Assembly: GCA_030695565.1 (NCBI GenBank)
Contig: JAUYRZ010000033.1
Span: 1 to 64,000 of the forward strand
Length of the DNA stretch: 64,000 nt
Origin: Archangium sp.
GTDB lineage: Bacteria > Myxococcota > Myxococcia > Myxococcales > Myxococcaceae
Reading direction: 5' to 3'
The position numbers and the translations under genes are program-made. The notes below the pieces were generated by a model. That model did no database searches. It had not been told where the DNA came from and saw only the letters and a list, made by a program, of their open reading frames with translations. Below, one piece after another: positions 8,564-16,239 of this stretch; within the stretch, counting starts at the first letter, position 1; the number at the start of each line of letters is the position of its first letter.

Positions 8564-8764
8564 GTGAACTGCGCCGTGCCCGTGCTGCGACTGCGACGCG
8601 CGAAGCTGCTGTTGGTGGCGACGAAGGTCCTCGGCGAGGCGCGAGCACGTGAATGGGTGCGAACACCACAACCCGTCCTCGACGGCGCCATCCCCGACGA
8701 ACTCGCCGATACGCTGGAGGGACTCGAGCGAGCCCTCTGCGAGCTGGAGTCGCTCAGCGCCTAA
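8564..8764 (+). CDS. Possible orphan DUF2384 (MbcA/ParS/Xre-type) antitoxin fragment
   Basis: From a GTG start this frame gives 66 residues whose second half (ATKVLGEARAREWVRTP then LDGAIPDELADTLEGLERAL) follows the DUF2384 pattern: a helix, A-x-x-W-(L/V)-x-TPN/Q, L-x-G-x-xP, then T-x-x-G. DUF2384 proteins are the antitoxin half of RES-domain toxin pairs. No RES toxin adjoins, and the N-terminal DNA-binding helix region usual in the family is not evident, although the frame stays open back to 8423. It lies antisense-free between two minus-strand genes. It may be a degraded remnant; the family call rests on about 50 residues. Confidence 0.35.
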   Translation: MNCAVPVLRLRRAKLLLVATKVLGEARAREWVRTPQPVLDGAIPDELADTLEGLERALCELESLSA

Positions 8765-9450
8765 AGCGACTCGCGCACGTGTTGATAGACCTCTTCGGTG
8801 TCCTGGAGCCCTTTGGGCCCATCGTGACCGAGGCCCTCGAGCTGAATGTTCTGCGCACCCGCAAGGCGTGAACTCTCAGCCGAGACGATCTCATCGCCGG
8901 TGCTGAAGATGGACACCCACCGCGTGGGCCCGGGCGTCGCAGGCAGCGTGTTGAGGTCCTTGATGAAGTCACCGGCCAGGCAGAGCTCCTGCCAGACGCA
9001 GACCTTCACCGGCGACAAGCACGAAGCGAACAGCCCGTGGTGCATGGTGCCCAGGGTGATGAAGGTGTCGACCTTCTCGGTGCCGCCCAGGCGCTGCAGG
9101 TAGTAGCGCGAGCTGAGGCCGCCCATGCTGTGCGCGACGATGGCGATGTGTTTCGCGCCGCCGGCCGCGAGCTCATCGACCCACTGCGCGAGCTCTTCGG
9201 CGTTGCTCGTGTTGCAGCCCCACTTCCCGTCGGAATAGCCGCGGGCGATCAGCCGCTCGACGGGCCAGCCGTCGGCCTTGAAGCGCTCGACCATCTTGTC
9301 CCAGTCGGCGCCGGAGCCATTGATGCCATGCACGAAGACGATGCCGTCGATGGCTTCGGTGCGTTCTTCGAGCGCGAGCCCGCTCTCGTCGACGTCGGTG
9401 ACGCCACACCCGGCCGCGAAGATGAGAATGAAGCCCAGGGCGAAACGCAT
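8761..9450 (-). CDS. Lipase/esterase lipoprotein (alpha/beta hydrolase)
   Basis: The 229-residue protein has a lipobox signal peptide (FAAGCG). The mature part is a small alpha/beta hydrolase: the oxyanion strand VFVHGINGSG at ~38, the nucleophile elbow AHSMGG near 105 (catalytic Ser), an Asp candidate in STGDEIV and a late His in GLGHDGP. The order and spacing resemble class 2 triacylglycerol lipases (EstA/LipA-like). Two or more Cys in LASCLSPVKVCVWQELC could form disulfides, consistent with export. It follows a VanW-like gene by 17 bases on the same strand. Substrate chain length is unknown. Confidence 0.8.
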   Translation of the reverse strand: MRFALGFILIFAAGCGVTDVDESGLALEERTEAIDGIVFVHGINGSGADWDKMVERFKADGWPVERLIARGYSDGKWGCNTSNAEELAQWVDELAAGGAKHIAIVAHSMGGLSSRYYLQRLGGTEKVDTFITLGTMHHGLFASCLSPVKVCVWQELCLAGDFIKDLNTLPATPGPTRWVSIFSTGDEIVSAESSRLAGAQNIQLEGLGHDGPKGLQDTEEVYQHVRESL

Positions 9451-9467
9451 CGGTGAACAACCCTAAC

Positions 9468-10286
9468 TCAGTGGCGGTCGGCCGGTACTTGCTGCGACTG
9501 CCCACTTGGTGCGGCGACAGTGTAGGCAACGCGGGCATCGTGATCAGCCAGCCACTCTTCCCGGGTGGTTCCATCCTCGAAGTTCCAGCGGCGAAACAGC
9601 CGGTTGTGGCGGAAGACAGCGCCGTCGCGGTGTTCGAAGCGGTGGTCGCGCTCGATGAGCTCGCAGCGGAATGGAAGAGGGAAGGTGGAGTGCAACGAGC
9701 CCTGCAGTGCGCCGGAGGCGATCGACAGGCGCAAAGTGAGCGTGGAGCCGCTGGTGTTGAGGAGACGGAGATCTTTCTTCGGGAAGAACACCGTCGCGCC
9801 GCAGCCGAAGGGCACGGTGCGCGAGTCATCGGGGAAGAGATCGAGCGCGTGGCGATGTCGCTCCACCACCTCGAGCCCGGCGTGCACCGCCAGATAGAAG
9901 AGCAGGTTGGCGACCTGGCACAACCCACCACCATCGCCCGATTCGAGCTGATCCCCATGAAGCTCGGGACCCGCGGCGAACCCGCGCAGCCGCAGGGGTG
10001 GCCCGACGTGTCGATGCCACGAGAAGAGATCTCCAGGGCGGATGGTGAGGCCGTCGAGCAGGGTGATCGCGCGGGCCACGTTCTGTTCCTTGGCGCGCTG
10101 CAGTGACTCGTCGTAGGTGAGCCGCTCGCGCCGCAGCGGGGTGCTTCGGCTGACCACCACGTGATCTCGCCTGGCGCCATCGGAGGCAAGCCGCTCGAGC
10201 TTGAGCAGCGAGAGCATCGAGGGCCACTGCAGCAGCGCGACCCGCACCGGTACTGGGACGATGCGGCGAACGAGACGGCGCAACAT
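9468..10286 (-). CDS. VanW-like family protein
   Basis: I use the ATG giving MLRRLVRR (272 residues); a TTG seven codons earlier is the alternative. The central part carries the VanW-like signature: GDLFSWHRHVGPP, a GDGGGLCQVANLL block with the conserved Gly-Gly-Gly-x-Cys-Gln, then a helix ending VVERHRH. VanW was named from vancomycin-resistance clusters but its chemistry is unestablished; there is no other vancomycin-resistance gene here. The N-terminus is basic without a clear signal peptide, so a cytoplasmic or membrane-associated location is likely. It is upstream of the lipase on the same strand and divergent from osmC. Confidence 0.75.
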   Translation of the reverse strand: MLRRLVRRIVPVPVRVALLQWPSMLSLLKLERLASDGARRDHVVVSRSTPLRRERLTYDESLQRAKEQNVARAITLLDGLTIRPGDLFSWHRHVGPPLRLRGFAAGPELHGDQLESGDGGGLCQVANLLFYLAVHAGLEVVERHRHALDLFPDDSRTVPFGCGATVFFPKKDLRLLNTSGSTLTLRLSIASGALQGSLHSTFPLPFRCELIERDHRFEHRDGAVFRHNRLFRRWNFEDGTTREEWLADHDARVAYTVAAPSGQSQQVPADRH

Positions 10287-10368
10287 GGCGCGCACCCTAC
10301 TGCGCAAACCTCGCCGTCCAGAGAGCGGGACTCAGAATTGCACCCGTGGTGGTGGAGGAGACACCACC

Positions 10369-10794
10369 ATGATCCGCACCGCATCGGCCCGCTGGATGGG
10401 CAACTTGAAACAGGGCTCAGGCATCATCTCGACCGAGACCGGCGTGCTGAAGGATCAGCCGTACTCCTTCACCTCGCGCGTGGAGAACGCCACCGGCACC
10501 AACCCCGAAGAGCTCGCCGGCGCCGCGCACGCGGGCTGCTTCACCATGAAGTTCGTGGGTGTGCTCACCGAAGCGGGCTTCACAGTCGACGAGGTGCAGA
10601 CCACCGCGCGCGTTTCGCTGGAGCTGAAGGGCGGCGACCTGAGCATTCCGAAGATCGAGCTCGTGTGCCTGGCGAAGGTGAAGAACATCGAAGACGCGAA
10701 GCTGCAGGAGCTCGGGCAGAACGCGAAGACGAACTGCCCCATCTCGAGGCTCTACAAGGGCGCTGAGATCACGCTCACCCTGACGCGCGGCTGA
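10369..10794 (+). CDS. OsmC-family peroxiredoxin
   Basis: The 141-residue length is typical for OsmC. The start has a good ribosome site (GGTGGAGGAG, 5-10 bases upstream). Features: NPEELAGAAHAGCFTMKF with the first catalytic Cys at ~52, and AKTNCPISRLYKG with the second Cys at ~121. The two cysteines and a nearby Glu/Arg reduce organic hydroperoxides. It acts in the cytoplasm in oxidative and osmotic stress. The upstream VanW-like gene is divergent, so its promoter lies in the 82 bases between them. The next gene starts 17 bases after the stop and could be co-transcribed. Confidence 0.9.
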   Translation: MIRTASARWMGNLKQGSGIISTETGVLKDQPYSFTSRVENATGTNPEELAGAAHAGCFTMKFVGVLTEAGFTVDEVQTTARVSLELKGGDLSIPKIELVCLAKVKNIEDAKLQELGQNAKTNCPISRLYKGAEITLTLTRG

Positions 10795-10811
10795 GTACAT
10801 TCGCCGGTGGA

Positions 10812-11060
10812 ATGGCCCAGCAACTCGAAGAGCAGCTGCGCGGGACGATGTGGCTGCCGCGCGATCGCCGCGAGGTGATGCCGCGAGGCACCTCGATCAA
10901 ATCGGCGGTGATGTGGGGCCTCGAGCTCGGTGAAGCGTGGTGGCTCGCACAGCTCGGCCGCAACTGGACCAGCGTCGAAGGCGATCTCGAATCGGTCGCG
11001 GCGACCGTGCCAGACACCTGGTTCGCGCGCGCGATGCCGGTGATCGAGAAACGACGCTGA
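10812..11060 (+). CDS. Small protein, function unknown
   Basis: 82 residues, rich in Trp (five) and charged residues (MAQQLEEQLRGTMWLPRDRR, then WGLELGEAWWLAQLG). It has no signal peptide or transmembrane helix and no family I recognise. Support for it being real comes from tight packing between osmC and the large membrane-protein gene (3 bases before the latter's GTG) and from host-like codon use. A coupled small partner for the membrane protein is possible but not shown. Confidence 0.55.
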   Translation: MAQQLEEQLRGTMWLPRDRREVMPRGTSIKSAVMWGLELGEAWWLAQLGRNWTSVEGDLESVAATVPDTWFARAMPVIEKRR

Positions 11061-11063
11061 CGG

Positions 11064-12455
11064 GTGCGGCTCTTTCTTCTCACGGTGCTGGCCTTCGCAG
11101 TGAGGCTGCAGCTCCTCCTCTCCAATGATGAGCCCACGGGGTGGGACGGCTACTCGTACGTGGTGCAGGTGGAGCGGCTCGTCAGCGAAGGCCGCCTGCA
11201 CTGGCCTGACGCGAGCTGGGTGACGTACTTCCTGGGCGCGCTTCACCTGATCATTCCGTCGTCGATCATCGCGGTGAAGGTGGGCGCCTGCCTGCTCGCG
11301 GCGCTGGTGGTGCCCGCTGCGTGGAGATTGGGAAATCTCCTCGCGCCACCTCACGGTGCGTGGCTGCTCGCGTGCTGGGCGGCGGCTTCACCGACGCTGA
11401 CCCACCTCGCAGGCGACTTCATCAAGAACCTCGGCGTGGTCGCGCCGCTGCTGCTCGTATTTGCCTCTCGCGAAAGGCTTCTTGCGCTCGTGGGCGGCGT
11501 GTTGGCCGCCGCGCTGGCCCATCGCCTGGGAGCCGCGCTGCTGATCGCCGCCGCGGTGGGGACCTTGTCGGGCGCCGTCTTCTCGAAGCTCAGCGATCGC
11601 CGGCTGCTGCTCGTCGCGCTCGGGCTGGGCGTGTTCTTCACCGCGCTCAGCGTGAGCCTGCCCAACCTCCTGCACCCGGCTGACCTCGATCGACTGCAGA
11701 CCCAGTTCACCTTCTCACCGGGGCTGCCGCCGCCGCTGCCGTACTTCGCCTTGCGTGACACCCGTTGGCCGCAACGGGTGGAGTTGCTGCTCGCCTGGCC
11801 CGCGCTCGCGTTCGGTGCGTGGCAGTTCTTTCGCGTGAAGGAACGCAGGCCGATGCTGGGCGCGCTGTTGCTCCCGCTGGTGGTGTGCCTATTTCCGTTC
11901 TGGCGAAGTGACTCGCTCGACGTGGGCTACCGGCTCGTCTTGATGGCGCCGGTCTTCGCCTTCCCGGTGCTGCTCCTCGCTTCACCGCCACGGCGCAAGT
12001 CAGGCGAGTGGGTCGCGGTGGTGTTGATCATTCTGCTCGCACGCAGCGGATTCGATCCCCACTCCACGCCGCCGTATGCGGCGTGGCGCGAGTTGATCCG
12101 CCGCATTCCACGGCCGCTGCCGGCGCTGCTGATCGCTCCACAGGGTTTCAACTTTCTCTACGATCACCACACCGGCCAGGAGTCGCTGGCGTGGAGCCCC
12201 GAGCCCGGCATCGATCGCACCACCACCTCTCGGCTCGTGTGGGACCTCACCGACGGCGAGTGGGCCGAGTTCGCGCAAGGCCTCACGCCGCAGCCAGTGC
12301 GCCTCGACGCCCAGGTGGTCTACGTGCGCGAAGACGTGTGGGAACAGGTCCTCACCCGGGCCCGGCGCGAAGACGACGACGCGCTGCAGGCCCGGCTCAC
12401 CGGGTGGCGCAACCCCTCGAAGGTGCGGCCGCGTTCACTGCAACGAAACCACTGA
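11064..12455 (+). CDS. Polytopic membrane protein, GT39/ArnT-like topology
   Basis: The 463-residue protein starts at GTG with an immediate transmembrane helix (LFLLTVLAFAVRLQLLL) ending in an Asp-Glu rich loop (SNDEPTGWDGYSYV). An acidic first external loop followed by ~8-9 helices and a C-terminal soluble domain from ~330 is the layout of GT-C fold glycosyltransferases that use polyprenyl-linked sugar donors. No specific subfamily motif is certain, so a plain polytopic membrane protein is the alternative. It ends exactly where the convergent DUF2378 gene ends (stops at 12455 and 12456), leaving no intergenic space. Confidence 0.6.
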   Translation: MRLFLLTVLAFAVRLQLLLSNDEPTGWDGYSYVVQVERLVSEGRLHWPDASWVTYFLGALHLIIPSSIIAVKVGACLLAALVVPAAWRLGNLLAPPHGAWLLACWAAASPTLTHLAGDFIKNLGVVAPLLLVFASRERLLALVGGVLAAALAHRLGAALLIAAAVGTLSGAVFSKLSDRRLLLVALGLGVFFTALSVSLPNLLHPADLDRLQTQFTFSPGLPPPLPYFALRDTRWPQRVELLLAWPALAFGAWQFFRVKERRPMLGALLLPLVVCLFPFWRSDSLDVGYRLVLMAPVFAFPVLLLASPPRRKSGEWVAVVLIILLARSGFDPHSTPPYAAWRELIRRIPRPLPALLIAPQGFNFLYDHHTGQESLAWSPEPGIDRTTTSRLVWDLTDGEWAEFAQGLTPQPVRLDAQVVYVREDVWEQVLTRARREDDDALQARLTGWRNPSKVRPRSLQRNH

Positions 12456-12992
12456 CTACTTCCACGTGATGCGAAAGGTCGCTTCAGGCGGCGTCTGGTG
12501 GTCGACCACCACGGTGCCCTCCAGCCCGAGCAGCTCCAACGCGGCCTGGAAGATGCCGATCCAATAGGTGGGCATCTCCTGAACGTCGTTGATGGTGACC
12601 AACGCTTCTTTCGGGCCGAGCAGCTCGGTCTTCGCCTTGCTGAAGTTGTTCGTGGTGGAGAACGCGCGGTCGAGCCGGGTGAGCGCACGGACGGGCCCGA
12701 TCAGGCGAATCATCGCCGCCGCCGCCGAGCCGAGCAGCCCGCTCTGCCAACCCCGAATTGCCGAGAGGCCCAGCAGGCGGAGTCGCTCTTCCCGTGGGTC
12801 CGTGGGGAAGGCGCCGCTCGCGATGATGTCCATGAACGGAATCATCGCGCTGGCGTTGATGGCCGGGGGCAGCTTGTCCATGTCGAGGCCCGCGGCCTTG
12901 AGCTTCGCTCGCGTCTCCGCAGAGAAACGCGGGCCGAGGCCCTTCACGTAGCCGTCGAGCAACGACGGAAAGACCAGCCGCTCAGAGGACAT
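12456..12992 (-). CDS. DUF2378 / TIGR02265 family protein (myxobacterial)
   Basis: 178 residues, close to the usual size of this family, which I know only from Myxococcales. Recognisable parts: an N-terminal LVFPSLLDGYVKGLG, a central YPxxDPREERLRLLG-like segment (here FPTDPREERLRLLG), and a C-terminal beta region (MPTYWIGIFQAALELLG) resembling a heme-NO-binding/4-vinyl reductase-like fold. Function is unknown; myxobacteria carry many paralogs. Its start overlaps by 11 bases the end of the small lipoprotein gene upstream on the same strand, so they are likely co-expressed. It is the best taxonomic marker in the window. Confidence 0.8.
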   Translation of the reverse strand: MSSERLVFPSLLDGYVKGLGPRFSAETRAKLKAAGLDMDKLPPAINASAMIPFMDIIASGAFPTDPREERLRLLGLSAIRGWQSGLLGSAAAAMIRLIGPVRALTRLDRAFSTTNNFSKAKTELLGPKEALVTINDVQEMPTYWIGIFQAALELLGLEGTVVVDHQTPPEATFRITWK

Positions 12993-13272
12993 GGGCGAGA
13001 TCCCGGAGGCCGAGTTGCCGAGCGAGCGGGCCGTCGAAGAACCCGTTCGGATTGAGCGTGCGATACGCCGAGAGGAACCGGGGCACCGCGCTGCCGTACA
13101 GATTCTCCACCGCGCGGGCGACAGCGTTCGCTCCGCAGGCGTCGCCCTCCTGGGCGGGGAGGATGAAGTAGGGCCGGCTCGCGTCGACCGGAGTCAACGA
13201 GGTGAGCACCTGCCCCTGCGAACCGACACAACCCAGACCACACACCGCCACCACGCCCAGCAGCCCTCGCAT
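12982..13272 (-). CDS. Small lipoprotein, function unknown
   Basis: 96 residues from MRGLLGVV. The signal peptide ends VCGLGCVG, a lipobox, so the mature protein is lipid-anchored at a Cys. The mature part has a GDACGANAVARAVENLYGS segment, two Gly-Asn/Gly-Ala turns and no catalytic motif. Longer frames upstream exist but lack a signal. It overlaps the following DUF2378 gene by 11 bases and may feed or anchor it, which is inference from spacing only. Confidence 0.65.
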   Translation of the reverse strand: MRGLLGVVAVCGLGCVGSQGQVLTSLTPVDASRPYFILPAQEGDACGANAVARAVENLYGSAVPRFLSAYRTLNPNGFFDGPLARQLGLRDLAHVL

Positions 13273-13319
13273 GACTGCAGACGCTAGCTTCTCCGAGGCC
13301 GGGAGGCCTGAAGGAAATC

Positions 13320-13709
13320 TCAGCGGTACGAGAGGCCGTACTGCAGCGCATCGTTCTGCGGCTGCGGCGACGGGGGCGCGCTCGGAGGAACACACCGCCG
13401 CGCCGACGACACGCGCGAGAGCGGCTGGCCGTCGTGGGTGCGCACCACGAAGTCCCAACCCTCACAGCGCGCCACGGTGCACGCGTTCAACGCGCGCGAC
13501 ACCTGAAACCCTTCGTACGTGCGGCGCACTTGATCGGCGCCTTCACAACGCACCGTGGTGCAGGCGTTGAGCACGCGCGAGATCTCGATGCCGTCGTGAT
13601 TGCGACGCACCTGATCGCTGCCTTCGCAGGTCACCTTCACCGGCGGGCGCTCCGGGTGCTGGTAGGGCTTGCAGGAGAGGATGAGCGCAGCGGCGAGCGT
13701 GGTGAACAT
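13320..13709 (-). CDS. Lipoprotein built of three 27-residue Cys repeats
   Basis: Starting at MFTTLAAAL gives 129 residues with a hydrophobic leader and a Cys at a plausible lipobox (LILSCKPY). The mature part is three copies of a ~27-residue unit: CEG-x-D-QVRR-x-x-(D/E)G-x-x-(I/V)SR-x-LNAC-x-x-x-R. Each unit carries two Cys, suggesting one disulfide per repeat. The third copy is diverged (VVRTHDGQPLSRV). The unit resembles no catalytic family I know; a small repetitive surface or binding protein is likely. A dispersed structured element lies ~95 bases upstream and could contain or overlap its promoter. Confidence 0.65.
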   Translation of the reverse strand: MFTTLAAALILSCKPYQHPERPPVKVTCEGSDQVRRNHDGIEISRVLNACTTVRCEGADQVRRTYEGFQVSRALNACTVARCEGWDFVVRTHDGQPLSRVSSARRCVPPSAPPSPQPQNDALQYGLSYR

Positions 13710-13803
13710 GAGGAGCTGAAACGGGTGAGGGCGCGTCGCGATCTTTCCGAGGAAGAGCCAAGTAAATTCAGTGGCCTGCGGGCCTTCAGAAAGGCGGTGG
13801 GGC

Positions 13804-13934
13804 GGGTCTGGTTCCTTGCTGATCCGAACTGGCCTCTCATCCACGAGCGAGAACGCTCATGTGACCAGGTCCGCCCGGGATGACTTTCCAGCGTGTGACA
13901 ACCCTGTTGCTTCGCGTGACAACAGGGTTGTCAT
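13804..13934. repeat. Dispersed structured element, copy 1
   Basis: 131 bases that align almost end to end with 39282-39413. Shared blocks: GGGTCTGGTTCCTTGCTGAT, CCACGAGCGAG, GCTCATGTGAC, CCAGCGTGTGACAAC. The end forms a large hairpin: GTGACAACCCTGTTG pairs with CAACAGGGTTGTCA. An outer stem (CCCGGGATGACTTTCC at 13875-13890 with GGAAAGTCGTCCCGGG at 13940-13955) encloses it in this copy only. A weaker GC-rich stretch of similarity extends ~30 bases further left. The rest of 13710-14134 holds no gene I can support. Confidence 0.8.
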
Positions 13935-14134
13935 GGGCAGGAAAGTCGTCCCGGGCCTCACCTCTTTACTCTCGCATCCACGTTCGAAGAGAGAGGCCTG
14001 CGCGGTAAGGGCAACGAAGTGAGCCTGACACACAGCCTTCTTCAAGGCCTTCCTTCTCTATCTGGTGGCTGGGTAGCGCGCCGCTCGTGCGACGAATTCT
14101 GTTCCCGACGACGCGCGCCTTCGTGACCCGCTCC

Positions 14135-14797
14135 TCAACGGCGCCCGGCTGCACTGAGCGCGCGCCGCACGTGCGAGAGCGCCGAGCGCGCATCAGGATC
14201 CCACGGGCGTTCAGCCACCAGCCCCAGGATCAACCTCTCGGCATCGTGGTTCTCGCCCCTGGTGAGCATGGCCTCGACGCGCGCGAGCCGTTCGTCTTCG
14301 GGCCGCGGCTCGAGAGAAGGCGACCCACACTCTACGTTCGCGCTGCCTCCGGTGCGGCTGCTCACCACTTCGAAGTCGTGCGCGCCGCTGGTCCACGCGA
14401 GCACCACGGTGCGGCTCACGGTGTAACAACCACCGCGCAGGGTCTGGGTGGCGCGAACGAGCGGCAACGAAGGGAGCGTGGAGAACTCCAGCGCCCACGG
14501 GTCGACCAGCCCCGCGTCGACACAACGCGCACGGGCCGGGCGCCCGCGCGGATACCACGCGAAGATGAGGTGGGGCTCTGCGCTGCCCACCAGCCCCACC
14601 CAGAGCATCTGCGTCGTCGCGCCCTCGGGCCTCAGCTCGAACAACCGGCCGCGGCTGACCGCCTCGGCGTCGAGCGAGCAGCCGCTCAGCCGCAGATCTT
14701 GCGGTGGATCATCACCACCGCGGACCTCGGGCCCCGCGGCGAACACGTTGAACGCCAACAGCGCGACGGTGAGCGAGGTCGTTCGGAGCAGAGCCAT
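14135..14797 (-). CDS. Exported protein, function unknown
   Basis: 220 residues starting MALLRTTSLTVALLAFNVFA, a signal peptide. The mature part is mostly beta (LWVGLVGSAEPHLIFAWYP, VVLAWTSGAHDFEVV) with three Cys, followed by a ~60-residue helical tail (RLARVEAMLTRGENHDAERL) that may be a TPR pair. I recognise no family. It starts 32 bases after the DUF1552 gene stop on the same strand, so it may belong to that operon. A longer frame upstream is antisense-like and lacks a signal. Confidence 0.6.
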   Translation of the reverse strand: MALLRTTSLTVALLAFNVFAAGPEVRGGDDPPQDLRLSGCSLDAEAVSRGRLFELRPEGATTQMLWVGLVGSAEPHLIFAWYPRGRPARARCVDAGLVDPWALEFSTLPSLPLVRATQTLRGGCYTVSRTVVLAWTSGAHDFEVVSSRTGGSANVECGSPSLEPRPEDERLARVEAMLTRGENHDAERLILGLVAERPWDPDARSALSHVRRALSAAGRR

Positions 14798-14829
14798 GCC
14801 CCCGTGAAGGAGCAAGTGATGCGCCAGCC

Positions 14830-16239
14830 TCAGAGCCCCGGAAAACCTCCGGTGATCAACGCGGGATCGTTCGCCACGCCGAAGCTGTTGCTCTGATCTC
14901 CGAACAACTTCGCCACCGAGATCAACACCTTGTTGTGCGAGGTGAGATCGGGCCCCGACTGCAACCGGCGACCCATGGTGAGCTGTCCGTTCGCGCCACC
15001 CGCCAACAGCAGCGGAATGTTGCGCGTGCTGTGCGCGGAGGGATTGCCCATGTCGCTGCCCGCAAGAATCACCGTGCTGTCGAGCGCAGCCGCTTCGTCG
15101 AGGCGCTGCATCAAGCGGGCGATCTTGCCGTAGTAGTAGCGGTTCAAGCGGGCCAGCCGCACCCGGGTGGCGAGGCCCGCGGCCGTCGCCGAGGTCGAGT
15201 AGGTGTGCGCGACTTCGTTGTGCACGTCGCGCGGCAAGGCGGTGCCGTCGACGGTGTAGATCTTTCCCGGGTCGTCGAGGAACAAGGTGCCGAAGCGCGT
15301 CGAGCCGCACGCGATCGCCTGGGCCAGCAGGTCGATCTGCAGGTCCGCGATGCGATCGAAGTAGGGCTCGCCTCCGTTGTACTTGAGCACCTTCGGAAAA
15401 TCGTTGAGCGGGTCGGCGTTGCCCGTCTTCTCCGGCCGCGTGGGCTGCGTGCAGGTCTGCTGCTGCACCACCGTCAGGCGCGTCTCGATCTCCCGCAACG
15501 CAGAGAGATGTTGATCGAGCTTGAGCTTCTCGGCCGCGGCGAGCCGGCCCGAGAGCGAGTTCAGGTCACCCCGCACGAAGTCGAGCACGCTCTGCCCACG
15601 CCGCCGCGCTGCGGCCGCCGCCGCCGCGTCGGTGTTCACCACCAGGCTCGAGAAGACCTGATCGAACACCACCACCGGGTCGAGCTGGTTTCGAATGACC
15701 GCGCCACCGGGGGCATGCGCGATGGCGTCTTGGTTCGCGTCGCCCGACGCGCCCACGCCGAGGTTCAAAGTGGGGAAGGGCGTGCCGGCGCCCAGGCCCC
15801 GGGTTCGCGCGAGGTATTGATCGAGCGAGGGCCCCTGCGCGTTGTGATCGCCGGGCGTGGTCATCGAACCGGTGAACAGACACACCGCTGCCCCATGGCC
15901 CGAGGTGCCGCTCAGCTCAGCCACCGCGAGGTCGACGCCTTCGAAGGTGATGATGCGATTCTTGAAGCTGCGGCCGCCGTATTTCGCGGGCGAGTCGAAC
16001 GGCGTGAGCGCGCTGTCGGCGAAGTTCAAGTCGAACACCGTGTCGGTGTCGCTGGCACGCCGGGCGTAGTGCTCTGCCGAGACGCCGTGCGGGTGGTAGA
16101 CGCCGATGAACTTGAGCGGCGTGGGCATGCCCTGCGCGTGCGCGATCGAGCGGTACATCAGCCGGCCGACGGGCAGTGACGCGAAAGCGCCCAGCGCCTT
16201 CAAGATGCTGCGGCGCGGAATCTCGAAAGACTTCTTCAT
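14830..16239 (-). CDS. DUF1552 domain protein (Tat-exported)
   Basis: 469 residues. The N-terminus (FEIPRRSILKALGAFASLP) is a twin-arginine type signal with RRS(I)LK, so folded export is likely. The body has the DUF1552 pattern: FIGVYHPHGVSAEHY, a SGHGAAVCLFTGS block, then SLDQYLAR and a late SDMGNPSAHSTRNIPLLLAGG, a sulfatase-like core. The family is found beside DUF1592 proteins in Planctomycetes and Myxococcota, with no proven activity. Its ATG overlaps the DUF1592 stop (ATGA), so the pair is translationally coupled. It may act on a cell-surface substrate together with the cytochrome-like partner. Confidence 0.85.
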   Translation of the reverse strand: MKKSFEIPRRSILKALGAFASLPVGRLMYRSIAHAQGMPTPLKFIGVYHPHGVSAEHYARRASDTDTVFDLNFADSALTPFDSPAKYGGRSFKNRIITFEGVDLAVAELSGTSGHGAAVCLFTGSMTTPGDHNAQGPSLDQYLARTRGLGAGTPFPTLNLGVGASGDANQDAIAHAPGGAVIRNQLDPVVVFDQVFSSLVVNTDAAAAAAARRRGQSVLDFVRGDLNSLSGRLAAAEKLKLDQHLSALREIETRLTVVQQQTCTQPTRPEKTGNADPLNDFPKVLKYNGGEPYFDRIADLQIDLLAQAIACGSTRFGTLFLDDPGKIYTVDGTALPRDVHNEVAHTYSTSATAAGLATRVRLARLNRYYYGKIARLMQRLDEAAALDSTVILAGSDMGNPSAHSTRNIPLLLAGGANGQLTMGRRLQSGPDLTSHNKVLISVAKLFGDQSNSFGVANDPALITGGFPGL

